64,000 nucleotides of DNA from Fundicoccus culcitae (GTDB taxonomy: Bacteria > Bacillota > Bacilli > Lactobacillales > Aerococcaceae). Positions 1-9,124 of the stretch are shown here, piece by piece. The notes below the pieces were generated by a model. The model had not been told where the DNA came from. It saw nothing but the letters and a program-made list of their open reading frames with translations, and made no database searches. Every line of letters starts with the position of its first letter. Within the stretch, counting starts at the first letter, position 1. Location: assembly GCF_024661895.1 (NCBI RefSeq), contig NZ_CP102453.1, positions 682,001 through 746,000 on the forward strand. The letters run 5' to 3'. A program made the translations under genes and the position numbers.

Positions 1-537
1 CTCTTCGGCCTGTTTCACGACCGTTTGATAATCTTCACGCAACACATCATACATCGACCGTTTGTCCAAAGCCTTATCGATAAAACCGGGAAACAACCGC
101 TCAGGTAAATAAGTCTCTTCAATCATCATCGGAATACCATCTGCTAAACGCTGGCGGTAAAGATAAACCACTTGCTCATCGTCACCCACTGGCAATATCG
201 CCTGCAACGCCTTGGTCACCGGGATTAAGCGTTTATCGATAATATCGGTTTTGGGTACACGCCCTAATTGTTTCATATGTTCCGTAAAACTATACATGGA
301 ACCAATATTAATCGCTCGTTGATAGTGGTCCGTTACCATGCTCCCCTTACCTGGCCGCGCAACAATATAACCCAAATCCTCAAGTTGCTTTAACGCCAAC
401 CGCACGGTCGTACGGCTAATCTGATATTGCTCAGCAATTTTCCGTTCCGAAGGCAAATAGTCGCCCGCCTTAAGATTTTTATTGATATATTGAATCAGCT
501 GCTCACTTAATTGCATATAAATCGGTTTATCAGCCAT
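1..537 (-). CDS. GntR/HutC-family transcriptional regulator, partial at left edge
   Basis: The 3' end runs off the window; 179 codons are visible. An N-terminal winged helix of GntR type (about residues 5-70, with the typical PSERKIAEQYQISRTTVR recognition region) is followed by the start of a UTRA effector-binding domain (from about residue 90, including a YLYRQRLADGIPMMIEETYLP-like stretch typical of HutC-subfamily proteins). The start is ATG with a GGAGG site 8 bases upstream. It lies 68 bp downstream of apbE on the same strand, so it may be the last gene of the flavin operon or have its own promoter. Such regulators usually bind a small metabolite (sugar phosphate, histidine derivative); the ligand cannot be told from the sequence. 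Confidence 0.9.
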   Translation of the reverse strand, partial: MADKPIYMQLSEQLIQYINKNLKAGDYLPSERKIAEQYQISRTTVRLALKQLEDLGYIVARPGKGSMVTDHYQRAINIGSMYSFTEHMKQLGRVPKTDIIDKRLIPVTKALQAILPVGDDEQVVYLYRQRLADGIPMMIEETYLPERLFPGFIDKALDKRSMYDVLREDYQTVVKQAEE

Positions 538-605
538 TAGACGCCTCCATTTAATTCGATAAACTTATCATAAACGGTTCAGGCACCACTTGCAACACAA
601 GTCTT

Positions 606-1535
606 TTAACCTTTAATAAATATCTCTGCCGCTCCCTTTGATAACAGCACATCACCTGCTCTAGTAATCACAACCGCTTCAACACCAGCAATCGCATCAA
701 TGGACGCAATCACTTCATCACTCATACGATTGTAATAAAGCGTCGTATATAATTCAGCATCCAAAGACTTTTTAGTGATTACCGTTAAACTGGCTAAATC
801 ATTTTTCACCGGATAACCCGTGTTAGTATCAAAAATATGATGATAGCTTTCACCCTTAATTTCCAATGTGCGTTCATATATTCCTGACGTGACAATCGAT
901 TGGTCACGTACAAATAACATTCCAATCGTTTCATGTCGATCTTTCTTGGGATTTTGAACACCAATGCGCCACAAACCATCACTGTGTAAAGGATGTGAAC
1001 CAATCAAAAGAATATTCCCACCTAAATTAATCAAGCCTTCCGTTACACCTGCTTCAACAAATAAGCTTTTTATTTTATCAGCAAAATAACCTTTAGCAAG
1101 TGCCCCGAGATCAATTTCCATCCCTTGCTTTTCTAAATATACCGAAGAATCTTCCTCAGATAAAGTAATTAAATGCGGATCAATTAATTCGAGACGTGCA
1201 TCAATTTCGCTTGTTTGCGGTAAACGAGCACCTTCAAAGCCAATTTTCCAAAGTTTAACCAAAGGTCCAATAGCGATATTTAGTGTGGTGGTTGGGTTTA
1301 AACTATGACGTTTTCCAAATTTGATCAGTTCAAATAATTCGGCATCAACTTGTACAGCTTTCTGGCCAGCAAAACGATTAATTTGCATTAATAAACTATT
1401 TGGATCGTTCGCGCTAAAGCGTTTTTCGTAATCTAGCAACTTCTCCTTAGCTTCCTCAAACAAATAGTCCGCAAAGAGATGGTTAATTTCCAATGTTATC
1501 GTGGTACCCATGGCTCTAAATTGATATTTATTCAT
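606..1535 (-). CDS. apbE: ApbE-family FMN transferase (flavinyltransferase), cytosolic form
   Basis: Protein of 309 aa. ApbE moves FMN from FAD onto a threonine or serine in target proteins, using Mg2+. Visible signatures are the EIDLGALAKGY motif (about 140-150), GLINLGGN (about 167) and HHIFDTNTGYP (about 232-242). I start at the ATG at 1535; an upstream in-frame ATG lies inside the preceding gene and would add 38 unrelated residues. No signal peptide or lipobox is visible, unlike the usual exported ApbE, so it should act in the cytosol. It begins 7 bp after the stop of the PAS-containing reductase, whose C-terminus carries three candidate flavinylation motifs and is the obvious substrate. 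The last codons (encoding EIFIKG) carry a copy of the dispersed AATAAATATC motif. Confidence 0.93.
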   Translation of the reverse strand: MNKYQFRAMGTTITLEINHLFADYLFEEAKEKLLDYEKRFSANDPNSLLMQINRFAGQKAVQVDAELFELIKFGKRHSLNPTTTLNIAIGPLVKLWKIGFEGARLPQTSEIDARLELIDPHLITLSEEDSSVYLEKQGMEIDLGALAKGYFADKIKSLFVEAGVTEGLINLGGNILLIGSHPLHSDGLWRIGVQNPKKDRHETIGMLFVRDQSIVTSGIYERTLEIKGESYHHIFDTNTGYPVKNDLASLTVITKKSLDAELYTTLYYNRMSDEVIASIDAIAGVEAVVITRAGDVLLSKGAAEIFIKG

Positions 1536-1542
1536 TAGGGTT

Positions 1543-2763
1543 TTAATGGGTTGTAGCGCTAGTAACGTCATCAACGGCTTCAGCTTTTTGAGTTGCAGAA
1601 CTCGTTGCGTCGGCTTTTTGTGTCGCAGACGTAGTAGCATCATTGCCACCCACTAGCGTTTGACCCGTTTGTTTTAAATACCAATCAATCATGGGTTTCA
1701 TATCAAAAATATATTCATTAATTCCCATGTATTTGCCTTCATCATCACGAACGGCTTGATAATTATGCACCACATATTTTTCCGGACCATGCGTAGGGAC
1801 GTGAACACGGACAATATCTTGTTTTCCTGAACGTAATTGCGAAATCACCCATTTAACATTTTTATAGGTTCTTTCAGGATGACAGGCTCCTAAAGGGTTT
1901 CCAGGTTGTTCAGGGTAGCGTTTGGCCAACATTTCCTCAGCTGGAGCCACATTATTATAGTACAGAAATTGGTTGTTACTGTCCGCAAACGTTAATTCCA
2001 TCGGCATAGACCGCAAGAACTGATCAATTTGATTAACGGTTAAAACCCCACGGTTTAAATTAACATAATCATTGCCAGAAGCCGCATTAACTTTTTCGGA
2101 TGCTTGCTCAACCCAATCGGCTGCGTGCATATCAATGCCCTCAATCGTCGATTCTATTTTCCCAGTGGCATTTAAATCTTCTTCAATCGCTGTCGCTGTT
2201 TCTTTAGGTTTTTCATCTAAACTCGAAACAACCGCAATAAATCGAATAAATTTCTCAATACATGAGGCAAGGAAATTAATCGTGACTTGATCTTTTAAAT
2301 TATTTTCTTCATCAAACGCCTCTTTAACATTACCTAGTAAAAACTCATTACCTGGCAAAACAATCGCATTCACGCCAGGTGAGTCCAATATTTGACGCAA
2401 AGACAATTGAGCCCGCGAAGATCCTTGACTAAAGTAGGAAGCCCCAACAATCATGACGGGTTTATTTTCTAAAGGATGAATTTTAAAGGATAACCATTCA
2501 ATCAAGCTCTTTAATGCCGCTGGGATCGTATGATTATGTTCAGGAGTCGCAATAATTACACCCTCAGCTGCTTCAATGCGACGGGCAATATCTTGGATGA
2601 TCGGTGAATTTGTTTGATCATTACTTTGGTTAAACAAAGGCACTTCATTTATTTCAATAATATCTAACTCAATTAAAGCTGCAAAATGTTTTTGAATGAA
2701 TTGTAACAACAAGCGATTATATGATTGTTTTGCATTAGAACCAACAATACCAACAAGTTTCAT
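1543..2763 (-). CDS. NADPH-dependent FMN reductase fused to a PAS-like domain with flavinylation-like tail
   Basis: Protein of 406 aa. Residues 1-190 form a flavodoxin-like NADPH-dependent FMN reductase domain ([13 protein letters not shown] at the start, then [21 protein letters not shown], a family hallmark). Residues about 235-365 match the PAS-type domain found in DUF438 proteins ([26 protein letters not shown]). The last 32 residues (375-406) are low-complexity and hold three copies of D-x-x-T/S-S-A-T: DATTSAT, DATSSAT and DDVTSAT. This matches the known ApbE flavinylation motif. apbE follows directly and a tail-less paralogue precedes it. Inference: a soluble reductase carrying several covalent FMNs that accepts electrons from NADPH. 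The substrate is unknown. Confidence 0.85.
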   Translation of the reverse strand: MKLVGIVGSNAKQSYNRLLLQFIQKHFAALIELDIIEINEVPLFNQSNDQTNSPIIQDIARRIEAAEGVIIATPEHNHTIPAALKSLIEWLSFKIHPLENKPVMIVGASYFSQGSSRAQLSLRQILDSPGVNAIVLPGNEFLLGNVKEAFDEENNLKDQVTINFLASCIEKFIRFIAVVSSLDEKPKETATAIEEDLNATGKIESTIEGIDMHAADWVEQASEKVNAASGNDYVNLNRGVLTVNQIDQFLRSMPMELTFADSNNQFLYYNNVAPAEEMLAKRYPEQPGNPLGACHPERTYKNVKWVISQLRSGKQDIVRVHVPTHGPEKYVVHNYQAVRDDEGKYMGINEYIFDMKPMIDWYLKQTGQTLVGGNDATTSATQKADATSSATQKAEAVDDVTSATTH

Positions 2764-2778
2764 TTTAATTTTCTCCCC

Positions 2779-3387
2779 TTATTTATCTTCCCAAGTGAAA
2801 TTATCTGCTTCTTTCACATTAGCGGCATGCGCAGCTGTCAAATGCTCCGTGATTTCCACAAACGTTAAAAAGTCATTGAACAAGCCCGTTAATAACTCCA
2901 CTTTTTCTTGCGAAATTAAATTCCCTTCAGCATCAAAAGCCTGCAAAGAATGGTCCAACAAGTATTCAGAACTTGGCATAATGCGTGCTTTTAATTCAGG
3001 CGAATCTAAAATTTGGCGCGCATGCATTTGTGCCCGTGACGAACCTAAGGTACCATAGGAAGCCCCCACAACCATAACGGGCTTATCGACAAATGGATGG
3101 GTTTTAAATGAAAGCCAGCTTAAAGCGTTCATTAAAGCCGCCGGCACAGAATGGTCATATTCTGGCGTTGAAATAATTACCCCATCCGCTGCTTCTACTT
3201 TGTCCGATAATATTTGGACGTTTTCAGGTAGTTCAATCTCATTATCCTTGACAAATAACGGCAAATCTTTGATCTCTACTAATTCAATCTCCGCTAAATC
3301 TGCATACTGTCTTTGAATGAATTGCAACAACTTCCGATTGGTTGATTGATCTGAGTTCGTTCCAACAATCCCTAATAATTTTTTCAC
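2779..3387 (-). CDS. NADPH-dependent FMN reductase / NAD(P)H oxidoreductase
   Basis: About 202 aa, flavodoxin-like fold. It shows the FMN phosphate-binding loop (GTNSDQSTNRKLL) and the STPEYDHSVPAALMNALSWLS signature of the FMN reductase family. I choose the GTG at 3387, which has GAGGGA 7-8 bases upstream; a TTG 18 bases earlier lies in the dispersed AT-rich motif and has no ribosome site. It is a paralogue of the first half of the downstream protein but lacks the PAS domain and flavinylation tail. Operon position: 24 bp after the Rgg-like regulator, 15 bp before the PAS-containing reductase. It may reduce free or protein-bound flavin. Confidence 0.9.
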   Translation of the reverse strand: MKKLLGIVGTNSDQSTNRKLLQFIQRQYADLAEIELVEIKDLPLFVKDNEIELPENVQILSDKVEAADGVIISTPEYDHSVPAALMNALSWLSFKTHPFVDKPVMVVGASYGTLGSSRAQMHARQILDSPELKARIMPSSEYLLDHSLQAFDAEGNLISQEKVELLTGLFNDFLTFVEITEHLTAAHAANVKEADNFTWEDK

Positions 3388-3411
3388 GTTTCTTCCCTCT
3401 TTCAATAAATA

Positions 3412-4275
3412 TCACTGCTGTTTTATTTTTTGTTCCATTACTTCTAATTCAGCTAAAGCAATTTTATTCCGATTGATTTTTGAATAAGCTCGGGCATCAT
3501 AAATCAACTCGAGTGTTTTTTCCGTTGGTTCATTGGTCGCCATAGCATTTTTTGCTAATTGAAGTGCCGCTCGGGCTAAATAATACGTCACATGGTTATC
3601 CGCACAAATTGAAATCGCATGTTCAGCCAAAGCATTACTAATTTCGATCTCCGAAATCGACGCATAAAACTGACTGCCTTGAAACACGATATGGAGCACA
3701 CGCCAAACGTCTTCCATTGTTTCAGTTGTGTAATCATAAATTTTGTCTAATACTTTTGAAAAATAAAATTCCGCTTTCTCTAATTCGCCCATTTGCTGGT
3801 AAACCATGCCGGTGCCTGTATGTGCTAACAACCGATAAATGGATGCTGTTTCTGTTGACTCACTTAAATTAATTTGATCGAATTCATATAATATCTGCAT
3901 CGGGTCTTTCTGATGATAAATCATACTAAAAGCTTTTAAATAGTGGTAGCGCAGCCGTATGTCTTCGTTATCAATGGCTTCAGTGTCAATTGTTTGTATG
4001 ATGGCTTCCACTTTATCATATTCACTAACGATTAAAGCAAACTCAGCTTCATCCATCTTTTCAATTAAATCGGAATATTTGGGTGATACTTTAGGAAATA
4101 ATTCATTTAATGGTAAATCCAATCGATGGCATAATTGTATTAAAATTTTCAAACTAGGAGCTTGCCCATTATTCTCAAAACGGCTCAATGTTGCTTGAGT
4201 ACAAATACCATCAGCTAATTCATTTTGATTGAGTCCTTTCGCCTTTCTTGCCTCAACAAATCTTTCAATATTCAC
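3412..4275 (-). CDS. XRE/Rgg-like transcriptional regulator with TPR-like C-terminal domain
   Basis: Protein of 287 aa. An N-terminal XRE helix-turn-helix (residues 1-60; NQNELADGICTQATLSRFENN) is followed by a helical repeat region (about 70-285), the layout and length of Rgg/GadR/MutR and related RNPP regulators that often bind peptides. No short-hydrophobic-peptide gene could be supported next to it. It heads the flavin operon, with the first reductase starting 24 bp after its stop, so it probably controls that operon. A SigA-type promoter lies at 4328-4356. The stop codon TGA is embedded in a copy of the dispersed motif. Confidence 0.85.
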   Translation of the reverse strand: MNIERFVEARKAKGLNQNELADGICTQATLSRFENNGQAPSLKILIQLCHRLDLPLNELFPKVSPKYSDLIEKMDEAEFALIVSEYDKVEAIIQTIDTEAIDNEDIRLRYHYLKAFSMIYHQKDPMQILYEFDQINLSESTETASIYRLLAHTGTGMVYQQMGELEKAEFYFSKVLDKIYDYTTETMEDVWRVLHIVFQGSQFYASISEIEISNALAEHAISICADNHVTYYLARAALQLAKNAMATNEPTEKTLELIYDARAYSKINRNKIALAELEVMEQKIKQQ

Positions 4276-4646
4276 ATTTCACCTCCAATAACTTAACTTT
4301 TATGTGATTCGATTCACTACGATTGATATTATACATATAGTTTATATTAATAGCAATGATTTATATAATATTTTATATATTTTTTATTCGTTATTTGTAT
4401 TATGGGTTTGTAAACGTTGTATTGTTCAGTTTGTGTTTCTGTTTTTACGGTTAGTCTCATAATTGTTTGTAATCTAATCAATAGCTTCTGTGAATGTGTG
4501 AACGATTGATGGGATGGCGGAAAATTGTGTTTTAATGTTTTATCAACTGCACCTTTTGTAAGGATTTAAAAGCAGAAAACAAATCCCATTTCACTTCTGC
4601 CTTAATAACGAATGCTCTTTGAAGAAAGTTAGCTTCGAATTGGAAA
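4276..4646. other. Gene-free AT-rich leader region
   Basis: Contains the promoter at 4328-4356 and long A/T runs. Only tiny open frames without ribosome sites are present. AGTTAGCTTC occurs just before the hairpin array and again after it (near 5475), as if the array had expanded inside a short direct repeat. Confidence 0.6.
4328..4356 (-). promoter_or_regulatory. Candidate SigA promoter of the flavin operon
   Basis: On the minus strand, TTGCTA (4351-4356) and TATAAT (4328-4333) are separated by exactly 17 bp, about 55 bp upstream of the regulator's ATG. Sequence-based call only. Confidence 0.55.
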
Positions 4647-5421
4647 CGAACTACAAAAATGTAGTTCGTTACATCAACGAACTATAAAAATGTAGTTCGT
4701 TACACCAACGAACTATAAAAATGTAGTTCGTTTTACCGACGAACTATAAAAATGGAGTTCGTTACATCAACGAACTATAAAAATGTAGTTCGTTTCACCA
4801 ACGAACTATAAAAATGTAGTTCGTTCTACCAACGAACTATAAAAATGTAGTTCGTTCACTCGACGAACTATAAAAATGTAGTTCGTTTCATCAACGAACT
4901 ATAAAAATGTAGTTCGTTTCACCAACGAACTACAGAAATGTAGTTCGTTCACTCGACGAACTATAAAAATGTAGTTCGTTTTACCGACGAACTATAAAAA
5001 TGTAGTTCGTTTCACCAACGAACTATAAAAATGTAGTTCGTTCACTCGACGAACTATAAAAATGTAGTTCGTTTCATCAACGAACTATAAAAATGTAGTT
5101 CGTTTCACCAACGAACTACAAAAATGTAGTTCGTTCACTCGACGAACTATAAAAATGTAGTTCGTTACACCAACGAACTATAAAAATGTAGTTCGTTACA
5201 TCGACGAACTACAAAAATGTAGTTCGTTTTACCGACGAACTATAAAAATGTAGTTCGTTACACCAACGAACTATAAAAATGTAGTTCGTTCTACCAACGA
5301 ACTATAAAAATGTAGTTCGTTACACCAACGAACTATAAAAATGTAGTTCGTTCACTCGACGAACTATAAAAATGTAGTTCGTTACATCAACGAACTATAA
5401 AAATGTAGTTCGTTGAACCGA
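4647..5421. repeat. Tandem array of 25 hairpin units, exact 31-bp period (array 1)
   Basis: Every unit is 22 bp of core, CGAACTATAAAAATGTAGTTCG with rare variants, plus a 9-bp linker of form TTNNNNCRA (for example TTACACCAA, TTTTACCGA, TTCACTCGA). Twenty-five units times 31 bp fill the interval exactly. Each core folds into a 7-bp stem (CGAACTA/TAGTTCG) with an 8-base loop. Linkers come from a small recurring set, so this is not a CRISPR array, and there are no cas genes. A degenerate half unit follows at 5422. The same unit in opposite orientation makes array 2 at 30290-30683. Confidence 0.97.
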
Positions 5422-5619
5422 CCAACTACAAAATTTCATTCAAAAAGGCACAACGAAAACCTCCGTGTTAGATAGTTAGCTTCAAAATAGATGCTAATTC
5501 GGCGATACAAGTAAGCGGGAGGTTACGAACCGCGTGTTTGTGTAAGAATGACTTTGTCATTGGTAAATTAAGTTTTTCAATACCTTTCCTTTTTCACTTA
5601 CCCAACCTAATGCATACAA
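5422..5619. other. Gene-free region after array 1
   Basis: Holds a decayed array unit, a second AGTTAGCTTC and a loose inverted pair AACCTCC/GGAGGTT near 5460/5520. No supported gene. Confidence 0.5.
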
Positions 5620-5648
5620 AAAGAACAGCCCCCATAAGGCTGTTCTTT
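5620..5648. terminator. Rho-independent terminator of the cupin gene
   Basis: Perfect 11-bp stem AAAGAACAGCC/GGCTGTTCTTT with a 7-base loop and T-run on the minus strand, directly downstream of the cupin gene. Confidence 0.9.
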
Positions 5649-5661
5649 AAAAGGTTAAATA

Positions 5662-6090
5662 TTAATGTTCGTTTGGATCGTCAATTGCATCTTGATGTGT
5701 TTCGTGAACCGTACCAGGTAAATGGTCAGGTCCAGCGTAAACAGTATAAAGTTGTAATGGTTCACTTGAGTTATTTATTACATTATGCCATACGCCTGCA
5801 GGAACAAAGATAGCATCGTCATCATAAACATCTTGAGTGAAGTCTAAATTGTCTTCTGTAGGACCCATTTTGCAAATGCCTTGGCCACTTTCAATACGTA
5901 GAAATTGGTCAATTCCATGATGAACTTCTAAACCGATATCATCACCAGGTTGAATCGTCATTACAGTCACTTGTAATTTTTCACCAGTCCATAACGTCGT
6001 CCGGTAATTTTTATTTTCTACCGTTGCTTTTTCAATATTAACCACATAAGGTTCTTTACCGTGATCTTTGAAATCAATCGTATCTGACAT
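5662..6090 (-). CDS. Cupin-domain protein
   Basis: Protein of 142 aa. A single double-stranded beta-helix domain spans most of the length. The first cupin motif shows GLEVHHGIDQFLRIESGQG (a His pair and the conserved G-x-G end); the second shows FVPAGVWHNVINNS with the metal-ligand His. This is a small cupin common in Firmicutes, probably metal-binding; substrate unknown. GAGGG lies 7-8 bases before the ATG. It is transcribed alone, with its own terminator. Confidence 0.88.
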   Translation of the reverse strand: MSDTIDFKDHGKEPYVVNIEKATVENKNYRTTLWTGEKLQVTVMTIQPGDDIGLEVHHGIDQFLRIESGQGICKMGPTEDNLDFTQDVYDDDAIFVPAGVWHNVINNSSEPLQLYTVYAGPDHLPGTVHETHQDAIDDPNEH

Positions 6091-6200
6091 TAAAAATCCC
6101 TCTTTCTATTTTTGTTTATACCTTAATTATACGCCTCTTAAATTTTAAATCAAATGAAAAAGCTTACAAACTCAACGATAATAAATATTTCATCATTAAA

Positions 6201-6806
6201 CTAATTACCCATTTTTTTCACAAATTCTTGCTGATAAACGTTGAATCCTACATCATCTGTTTCGGCAAAATCGAATACGTCAGCATATTTCCATTTACCC
6301 GCTTTGTTTGTTAATGCACCTGCTACGATTTCATAGGCTAATAAAGCATCGGATTGGCTACCATCCATAAAAGTAATCCCATAATGACTTGCCGGAACAA
6401 AGCCCAAAGCTTGATAATACGCTGGATGTCCAGTAATTACAATCGCTTGGTAACCTAATGTTTGAGCACGATAAATAGATTCAGCAATTAATTGACGTCC
6501 AATGCCTCTTTGTTGATGATCTGGATCAATACTTAAGGGACCAAATACAATCACTTCGGTTTCAGATAAATCAGCATGAATAATTTTTGCTTGACTGTAC
6601 ATAATATGAGCAAACAGCCTTTGATCTTCCATCAAAACCCAATCCAATTCCGGAATATAAGCCGGGTCATTTCTTAATAAATGCGCCAAGTAATGTTCAC
6701 GTGTTTCAGTTCGACCTTCTAATTCCATCCCTTCGAAAGCACGGAAAATTAATTCTTCGATAGCTTGATTATCATCTGGTGTTGCGAGTCTAATTTCAAA
6801 TGCCAT
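6201..6806 (-). CDS. GNAT-family N-acetyltransferase
   Basis: Protein of 201 aa. The acetyl-CoA binding loop is visible as FGPLSIDPDHQQRGIGRQLIAES (about 90-112, motif Q-x-x-G-I-G), followed by GYQAIVITGHPAYYQALGF, typical of the YhbS-like GNAT branch. Substrate unknown. ATG with GAGGT 9 bases upstream. It lies 27 bp downstream of exoA on the same strand, so the two are probably co-transcribed. Confidence 0.92.
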   Translation of the reverse strand: MAFEIRLATPDDNQAIEELIFRAFEGMELEGRTETREHYLAHLLRNDPAYIPELDWVLMEDQRLFAHIMYSQAKIIHADLSETEVIVFGPLSIDPDHQQRGIGRQLIAESIYRAQTLGYQAIVITGHPAYYQALGFVPASHYGITFMDGSQSDALLAYEIVAGALTNKAGKWKYADVFDFAETDDVGFNVYQQEFVKKMGN

Positions 6807-6833
6807 AAATGAAACCTCATTTCTTGATAATCA

Positions 6834-7661
6834 CTAAATATCGACGTCGATAATAATCGGTGTGTGGTCTTGACGTGTGCCTGAATCAATCATATCAGAG
6901 GTATTTACTTGATTGATGATTCTTTCACTGACTAAAGCATAATCAATTCTCCAACCGGAGTTATTTATTTTACTGGTTTTAACGCGTTGTGCCCACCAGC
7001 TGTAAATACCTTCGACGTCGCCATGAATATGTCGGAACGAATCCACAAACCCTTTGTTTAGCAAATTACTAAAGCCCAAGCGTTCTTCGTCGGTAAAGCC
7101 TGCCGAAAAATGATTGCGGTCTGGATGCGCCAAATCAATTTCTTTGTGCGCAACATTAAAGTCACCAACGGCTATAACAGGCTTGGTTTGATCCAATTCA
7201 CTTAAATAGTCGGCATAGCGTTGATCCCATAATTGACGTTCTGGCAAGCGTGCTAAAGAATCACCCGCATTCGGTGTATAAACTTGTGTAACAAATAGAT
7301 CATCCAATTCGAGTGTCAAAATACGCCCTTCGGCATCCATTGTTGTAGGTGCACCAATCGTTGGCACTGAAACAATGACATCAAGACCATCACGCACCAA
7401 GAAAAGGGTGCCGGCATAACCTTTACGCGCCGGTTCTATTGAACTACGCCAGATAACAGCATAACCACTAAATAATTCTTCCAAAATCTTTAAATGAGCT
7501 TTCGTTGGGCCTTTGACGGATAATTTTGTTTCTTGAATCGCAATAATATCAGCTTGATGACCTTGAATGGTTTGCAACACATCGCGCGATAATAGCGCCC
7601 GCACTGAATCACTGGTTAAGGCAGCGTTTAATGAATCAATATTCCAAGATATAACTTTCAT
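6834..7661 (-). CDS. exoA: Exodeoxyribonuclease III / AP endonuclease
   Basis: Protein of 275 aa, the usual family size. Motifs of the endonuclease/exonuclease/phosphatase fold are present: WNIDSLN at the start, IQETKLS with the metal-binding Glu, VYTPNAG, GDFNVAH, GWRIDYALVS and QDHTPI with the catalytic His. It removes abasic sites and 3' blocks during base-excision repair. GGGAG precedes the ATG. Divergent from the DUF1576 gene. Confidence 0.95.
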   Translation of the reverse strand: MKVISWNIDSLNAALTSDSVRALLSRDVLQTIQGHQADIIAIQETKLSVKGPTKAHLKILEELFSGYAVIWRSSIEPARKGYAGTLFLVRDGLDVIVSVPTIGAPTTMDAEGRILTLELDDLFVTQVYTPNAGDSLARLPERQLWDQRYADYLSELDQTKPVIAVGDFNVAHKEIDLAHPDRNHFSAGFTDEERLGFSNLLNKGFVDSFRHIHGDVEGIYSWWAQRVKTSKINNSGWRIDYALVSERIINQVNTSDMIDSGTRQDHTPIIIDVDI

Positions 7662-7798
7662 GTATGTCTCCCATCTTATCTTAATAGCTTAATTATCTCA
7701 TATTTTGTAATACTTTCAATTAAGTCGATTTTATATAGAATTTAACGTCTTTCTTGTTTATAATTAATTTTACTAGGAAATTTAACTGGAGGTTAAAG

Positions 7799-9124
7799 AT
7801 GGAGACCGAACGCCCAAGGCAGAAGCCAATAGACTTATTTTTCGAGACTTATATCATGAACGACACCCAAATTTCACCCAATGTATTTTATTTTACAGGG
7901 ATTCTATTTATTCTTTTTGCTTTTTTAGTCGATAGCCCTACCATGATTTGGAATGGCTTTTGGGAGATTATGGTCTCTCCTTCCAGCTTAATCACAGATT
8001 ATTTTGAAGTCGGCGGTATAGGTGCTACCTTTGTGAACGCCGGTATTGTTTTACTTTTTAGCACTTACTACGTTCAGCGGTATACAAATGGGTTAACCGG
8101 ACCATTGAGTGCGGCTTTATTTACCATTTTAGGTTTCGCCTTTTTTGGGAAGAACCTCTTTAATACCTTGCCGATTATGTTGGGAACCGTCTTTTATAGT
8201 CATTTCGTTGGCGAAAACCACAATCGTGCCTTATTAACCTCGCTGTTTGCAACTGCTTTAGGCCCTATCGTTAGTTTAATTAGTTTCAGTCAAAATTTAC
8301 CTTTATACTATGCCATCCCCCTTGCCTATGGAGTCGGAATTTTAATCGGTTTTATTATTACGCCGGTTGCATCCGCCTTTTTAAGATTTCATCAAGGCTA
8401 TAACTTATATAATATTGGCTTTACTGCCGGGGTTATCGGTATGCTTTTAATAAGCACCATGCGTGCCTTTAACTGGGAGGTTGATATCGACAATGCTCAC
8501 TACTTTAAACCTTCCATAGCCGTCAACGTCTTTTTCATTTTATATAATCTATTATTGATCGGCTTGGGATGGTTTGGAAATCGACACGTCAAAGCATCTT
8601 ACCGTAATTTAATGAATGAGACGGGTGTGCTCATCAGTGATTTTGTCCAATCCCACAGCGCTGGCTTAGCTCTAATTAACGCCGGGGTTTTAGGTTTAAT
8701 GAGTATGGGCTATGTTTTTCTGGTTGGCGGTGTCATAAATGGACCCGTTATCGGAGGCATTTTAACTGTAGTTGGCTTTGGTTTATTTGGCAAGCACCCT
8801 AGAAATGTCACCCCGGTCGTTGCAGGGGTATTTATTACACAGCTCTTCATGCATACTGATTCACCAGGGTCGACTGCTTCTTTACTTGCCGCCCTCTTTG
8901 GTACGACCGTCGCACCCATTGCGGGAACATTTGGTCCCTTGGCAGGCTTGATTGCAGGAGCACTCCACGCTACACTGGTTCAATTTATCGGAATCGTTCA
9001 TGCCGGCGTAAACCTCTACAACAATGGCTTTACCGGTGGTTTCGTTGCCGCTACGCTAGCTCCTATTTTTGATATGTTAAAAGAAAGGAAAGCTAATCAT
9101 GCCTCAAGAAAAGAAAAAAATTAA
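7799..9124 (+). CDS. DUF1576-family multi-pass membrane protein
   Basis: Protein of 441 aa with about 10-12 hydrophobic segments. It contains two related halves, each with a HQGYNLYNIGFTAG / HAGVNLYNNGFTGG motif (about 200 and 410), suggesting an internal duplication. This matches the DUF1576 family of uncharacterised, possibly transport, proteins. I use the ATG at 7799, preceded by GGAGG; an in-frame ATG 45 bases earlier has no ribosome site. The next gene overlaps its end by 26 bp, so the two are translationally coupled. Confidence 0.88.
   Translation: METERPRQKPIDLFFETYIMNDTQISPNVFYFTGILFILFAFLVDSPTMIWNGFWEIMVSPSSLITDYFEVGGIGATFVNAGIVLLFSTYYVQRYTNGLTGPLSAALFTILGFAFFGKNLFNTLPIMLGTVFYSHFVGENHNRALLTSLFATALGPIVSLISFSQNLPLYYAIPLAYGVGILIGFIITPVASAFLRFHQGYNLYNIGFTAGVIGMLLISTMRAFNWEVDIDNAHYFKPSIAVNVFFILYNLLLIGLGWFGNRHVKASYRNLMNETGVLISDFVQSHSAGLALINAGVLGLMSMGYVFLVGGVINGPVIGGILTVVGFGLFGKHPRNVTPVVAGVFITQLFMHTDSPGSTASLLAALFGTTVAPIAGTFGPLAGLIAGALHATLVQFIGIVHAGVNLYNNGFTGGFVAATLAPIFDMLKERKANHASRKEKN

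Noticed and set aside
1536-1649. N-terminal extension of ApbE from the ATG at 1649
   Set aside because: It overlaps the tail of the reductase gene in another frame and shows no signal peptide or family similarity.
4514-4561. Short hydrophobic peptide gene for the Rgg-like regulator (MAENCVLMFYQLHLL)
   Set aside because: No convincing ribosome site or promoter, and no family resemblance. The open frame is expected by chance.
4647-5421. CRISPR array
   Set aside because: Linkers are 9 bp, drawn from a few recurring forms; no unique spacers, no cas genes, and the repeat is palindromic throughout.
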